DNA from: Pseudorhodoplanes sinuspersici
Lineage (GTDB): Bacteria; Pseudomonadota; Alphaproteobacteria; Rhizobiales; Xanthobacteraceae
Length of the DNA stretch: 64,000 bases
Direction of reading: 5' to 3'
NCBI RefSeq assembly: GCF_002119765.1
Contig: NZ_CP021112.1
Location: 3,962,501-4,026,500 of the forward strand
Made by a program: the position numbers and the translations under genes. Positions 62,901 through 64,000 of this stretch are shown piece after piece; position 1 is the stretch's first letter, and each line of letters opens with the position of its first letter. Below the pieces are notes generated by a model that made no database searches, was not told where the DNA came from, and worked only from the letters and a program-made list of their open reading frames with translations.

Positions 62901-64000
62901 TGGCGTTCTCGGAAGCTGGCGGCACGGGACGCAGCTATCACGCCGAACTGTCGGTCCGGAACCGGCGGCTGCGCATACATTATCTTTTGGAGGCCGGGTG
63001 GAAGGCCGACGCGGCGATTCAGGGGCTGGGCCGTACCAATCGCACCAATCAGGCGCAGCCGCCGCTGTTCCGGCCGATCGCCACCAACGTGAAGGCGGAA
63101 AAGCGCTTCCTCTCGACCATCGCGCGGCGCCTCGACACGCTCGGGGCCATCACCAAGGGGCAGCGCCAGACCGGCGGGCAGGGCCTGTTCCGCCCCGAGG
63201 ACAACCTCGAGAGTCACTATGCGCGCGACGCCTTGCGTCAGCTCTATCTCCTTCTGGTCATGGGCAAGGTCGAAAGCTGCTCGCTTCAGACCTTTGAGGA
63301 TGCCACGGGACTGAAGCTGACCGACGCGAACGGCATCAAGGACGAACTCCCGCCGATCACGACGTTCCTCAACCGTCTGCTGGCGCTGACCATCGACCTG
63401 CAAAACATCCTGTTCGTCGCCTTCGAGCAGTTGCTGACCGCACGGGTCGAGGGCGCGATCGCGTCCGGCACCTATGATGTTGGCCTGGAGACGCTGACGG
63501 CCGAGAGCTTCACCGTCACGGATCGGCAGACCATCTATACGCATCCCAACACCGCGGCCGAAACGCGATTGCTGACGATCACGCAACGCCAGCGCAACCG
63601 GCCGGTTACGCTCGACGAGGCGTTGGAGCATCTCTCCGATCCGCGCGCCTTGCTGCTGGTCAACACGCAATCCGGCCGCGCCGCCGTGCAGGCGCCGGCG
63701 CGCAGCGTCATGCTCGATGACGGCCAGGTCGAACGTCGCGTGCGCCTGATCCGGCCCATGGAGCACCCGGTCATCGCGCTTGCGACCATGCCACAGACCC
63801 ATTGGCGTGAGGCGGATCGTGAGAGCTTCGCGCGCGTCTGGTCGGCCGAACTGGCCGACGTGCCGGCGTTCACCGACAGCGAGATTCACATTGTCGCCGG
63901 TCTCCTGCTGCCGATCTGGAAGCGGCTGCCGAATGAATCGACACGCGTCTATCGGCTCCAGACCGATGATGGAGAACGCATCATCGGCCGCAAGGTGTCA
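59993..64000 (+). CDS. Methyltransferase-strawberry notch-type helicase fusion, 3' end outside window
   Basis: An open frame runs without a stop for at least 1336 codons to the right edge. The N-terminal part has DNA-methylase motifs EPSAGTGLLAIL (residues 149-160) and VLMNPPFSAV (motif IV NPPF, 214-217), so it may be an adenine-type methylase or a decayed one. The helicase part has Walker A GDGTGAGKGRQ (near 500), VFDESHAMQN (DExH, near 607), and QGLGRTNRTNQ (near 1010), as in strawberry notch/SNF2-like ATPases. Such fusions are common on large alphaproteobacterial plasmids and integrative elements. Several other frames are open here but lack motifs. Confidence 0.88.
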   Translation, partial: MSRRSVSTAVPAASPVPAADPASAVFVAARLLLPHLEHGRRIDAPMLRTALETAFGASDADGAWDWKTAYDACEAASVLFVRRFGPAMRARSGSDAAMLPMLAKLARLLPTHTRRSEESEAFQQFSTPIALGFAASVAAAITPADIVLEPSAGTGLLAILAELSGAALVLNELADTRAGILERLFAGVSTTRFDAAQIDDHLDAGIVPSVVLMNPPFSAVAHVDRRMADAALRHIASALARLPEGGRLVAITGASFASDNPAWTDAFVHLQERGRVVFSAAIDGAVYAKHGTTIDTRLTVIDRLPADDTTVFPPYRDVAPDVTTLLGWVTERVPPRLPIAGNVIAPTVQRAAIPRTVRAYVSRPSASTTSTADPEAVELAYEQVAWAPTESRKLTDAIYEEYGLQSIRIPGSTAHPTKLVQSAAMASVAPPIPTYRPHLPANLVRGGLLSDAQLESVVYAGEAHSDFLAGSWSVDETFDLVTAASDDAEDAVRFRRGWFLGDGTGAGKGRQVAGVLIDNWLKGRRRAVWISKSDKLIEDAQRDWSALGMERLLVTPLSRFRQGTSIRLAEGILFTTYATLRSDARDEKASRVRQIVDWLGADFDGLIVFDESHAMQNAAGGRGERGDVAASQQGRAGLRLQHALPNARVLYVSATGATTVHNLAYAQRLGLWGGEDFPFATRAEFVEAIEAGGVAAMEVLARDLKALGLYAARSLSYEGVEYELVEHRLSDEQIRIYDEYAGAFSIIHNNLDAAMRAANVTGETGTLNAQAKSAARSAFESAKQRFFNHLITAMKTPTLIASVERDLKAGHAAVIQIVSTGEALMERRLAEIPTEEWGDVQVDITPREYVLDYLAHSFPTQLYEPFTDSEGNLSSRPVYRDGQPVQSRDAVARRDRLIEKLASLSPVHGALDQIVQRFGTDMVAEVTGRSRRIIRKTGSDRIDRLVVENRAGSANLAETQAFMDDVKRILAFSEAGGTGRSYHAELSVRNRRLRIHYLLEAGWKADAAIQGLGRTNRTNQAQPPLFRPIATNVKAEKRFLSTIARRLDTLGAITKGQRQTGGQGLFRPEDNLESHYARDALRQLYLLLVMGKVESCSLQTFEDATGLKLTDANGIKDELPPITTFLNRLLALTIDLQNILFVAFEQLLTARVEGAIASGTYDVGLETLTAESFTVTDRQTIYTHPNTAAETRLLTITQRQRNRPVTLDEALEHLSDPRALLLVNTQSGRAAVQAPARSVMLDDGQVERRVRLIRPMEHPVIALATMPQTHWREADRESFARVWSAELADVPAFTDSEIHIVAGLLLPIWKRLPNESTRVYRLQTDDGERIIGRKVS

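Noticed and set aside
62699-63889. Long minus-strand open frame of about 396 codons
   Set aside because: It is opposite the strawberry-notch helicase region, which carries real motifs, and shows the repetitive Arg/Gly/Asp composition of shadow frames.

Overview
The window looks like chromosomal DNA of an alphaproteobacterium, most likely Hyphomicrobiales (Bradyrhizobium/Afipia/Rhodopseudomonas-like). It is GC-rich, has an imuA-imuB-dnaE2 mutasome operon behind a GTTC-N7-GTTC SOS box (the alphaproteobacterial LexA site), IclR-controlled catabolic clusters and an AT-rich Zur-like palindrome. Positions 1-29705 read as ordinary chromosome. From about 30.7 kb to the end it is an accessory/defence island that ends in conjugative-element or plasmid-type genes. 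No rRNA, tRNA, CRISPR array or insertion sequence was recognised.

Chromosomal part: (1) imuA-imuB-dnaE2 plus an endonuclease III-like gene running off the left edge, minus strand, SOS controlled. (2) An unknown gene (6088-7227). (3) An IclR regulator with an amidohydrolase and a flavin monooxygenase, probably aromatic catabolism. (4) A GAF-GGDEF-EAL cyclic-di-GMP protein. (5) A hydrolase remnant. (6) A divergent cluster around a 36-bp symmetric operator: thioesterase, acyl-CoA ligase and quinone-oxidoreductase-like genes on minus; on plus, an ABC importer, a racemase-like enzyme, a VOC protein and an IclR regulator. (7) A Zur-box-led metal cluster: TonB-dependent receptor, a CobN-like chelatase subunit with signal peptide and C-terminal anchor (so periplasmic), and an ExbB-like/DUF2149 membrane pair. 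This may be a periplasmic chelatase driven by the proton gradient.

Island part: a PD-(D/E)XK-like protein, a RecB-nuclease/helicase fusion and a zinc-ribbon protein precede a complete four-gene Wadjet-type SMC system (JetABCD, 37899-45440). On minus then lies a two-gene ubiquitin-like conjugation module: an E2-E1-JAB triple fusion plus a metallo-beta-lactamase (MBL) protein. HipBA with four operator palindromes and a HEPN-like gene follow on plus. Two minus-strand modules come next: MBL hydrolase plus a four-helix membrane protein, and a three-gene set with two HEPN-like candidates and a T5orf172/GIY-YIG nuclease.

The last 7.5 kb holds ArdC, a long ParB and a methylase-strawberry-notch helicase fusion cut by the window edge. 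These three genes share a repeated structured leader whose stems covary between copies, so it is a good candidate for a cis-acting RNA. The strongest points for follow-up are the periplasmic CobN cluster, the triple RNA leader and the E2-E1-JAB/MBL operon.
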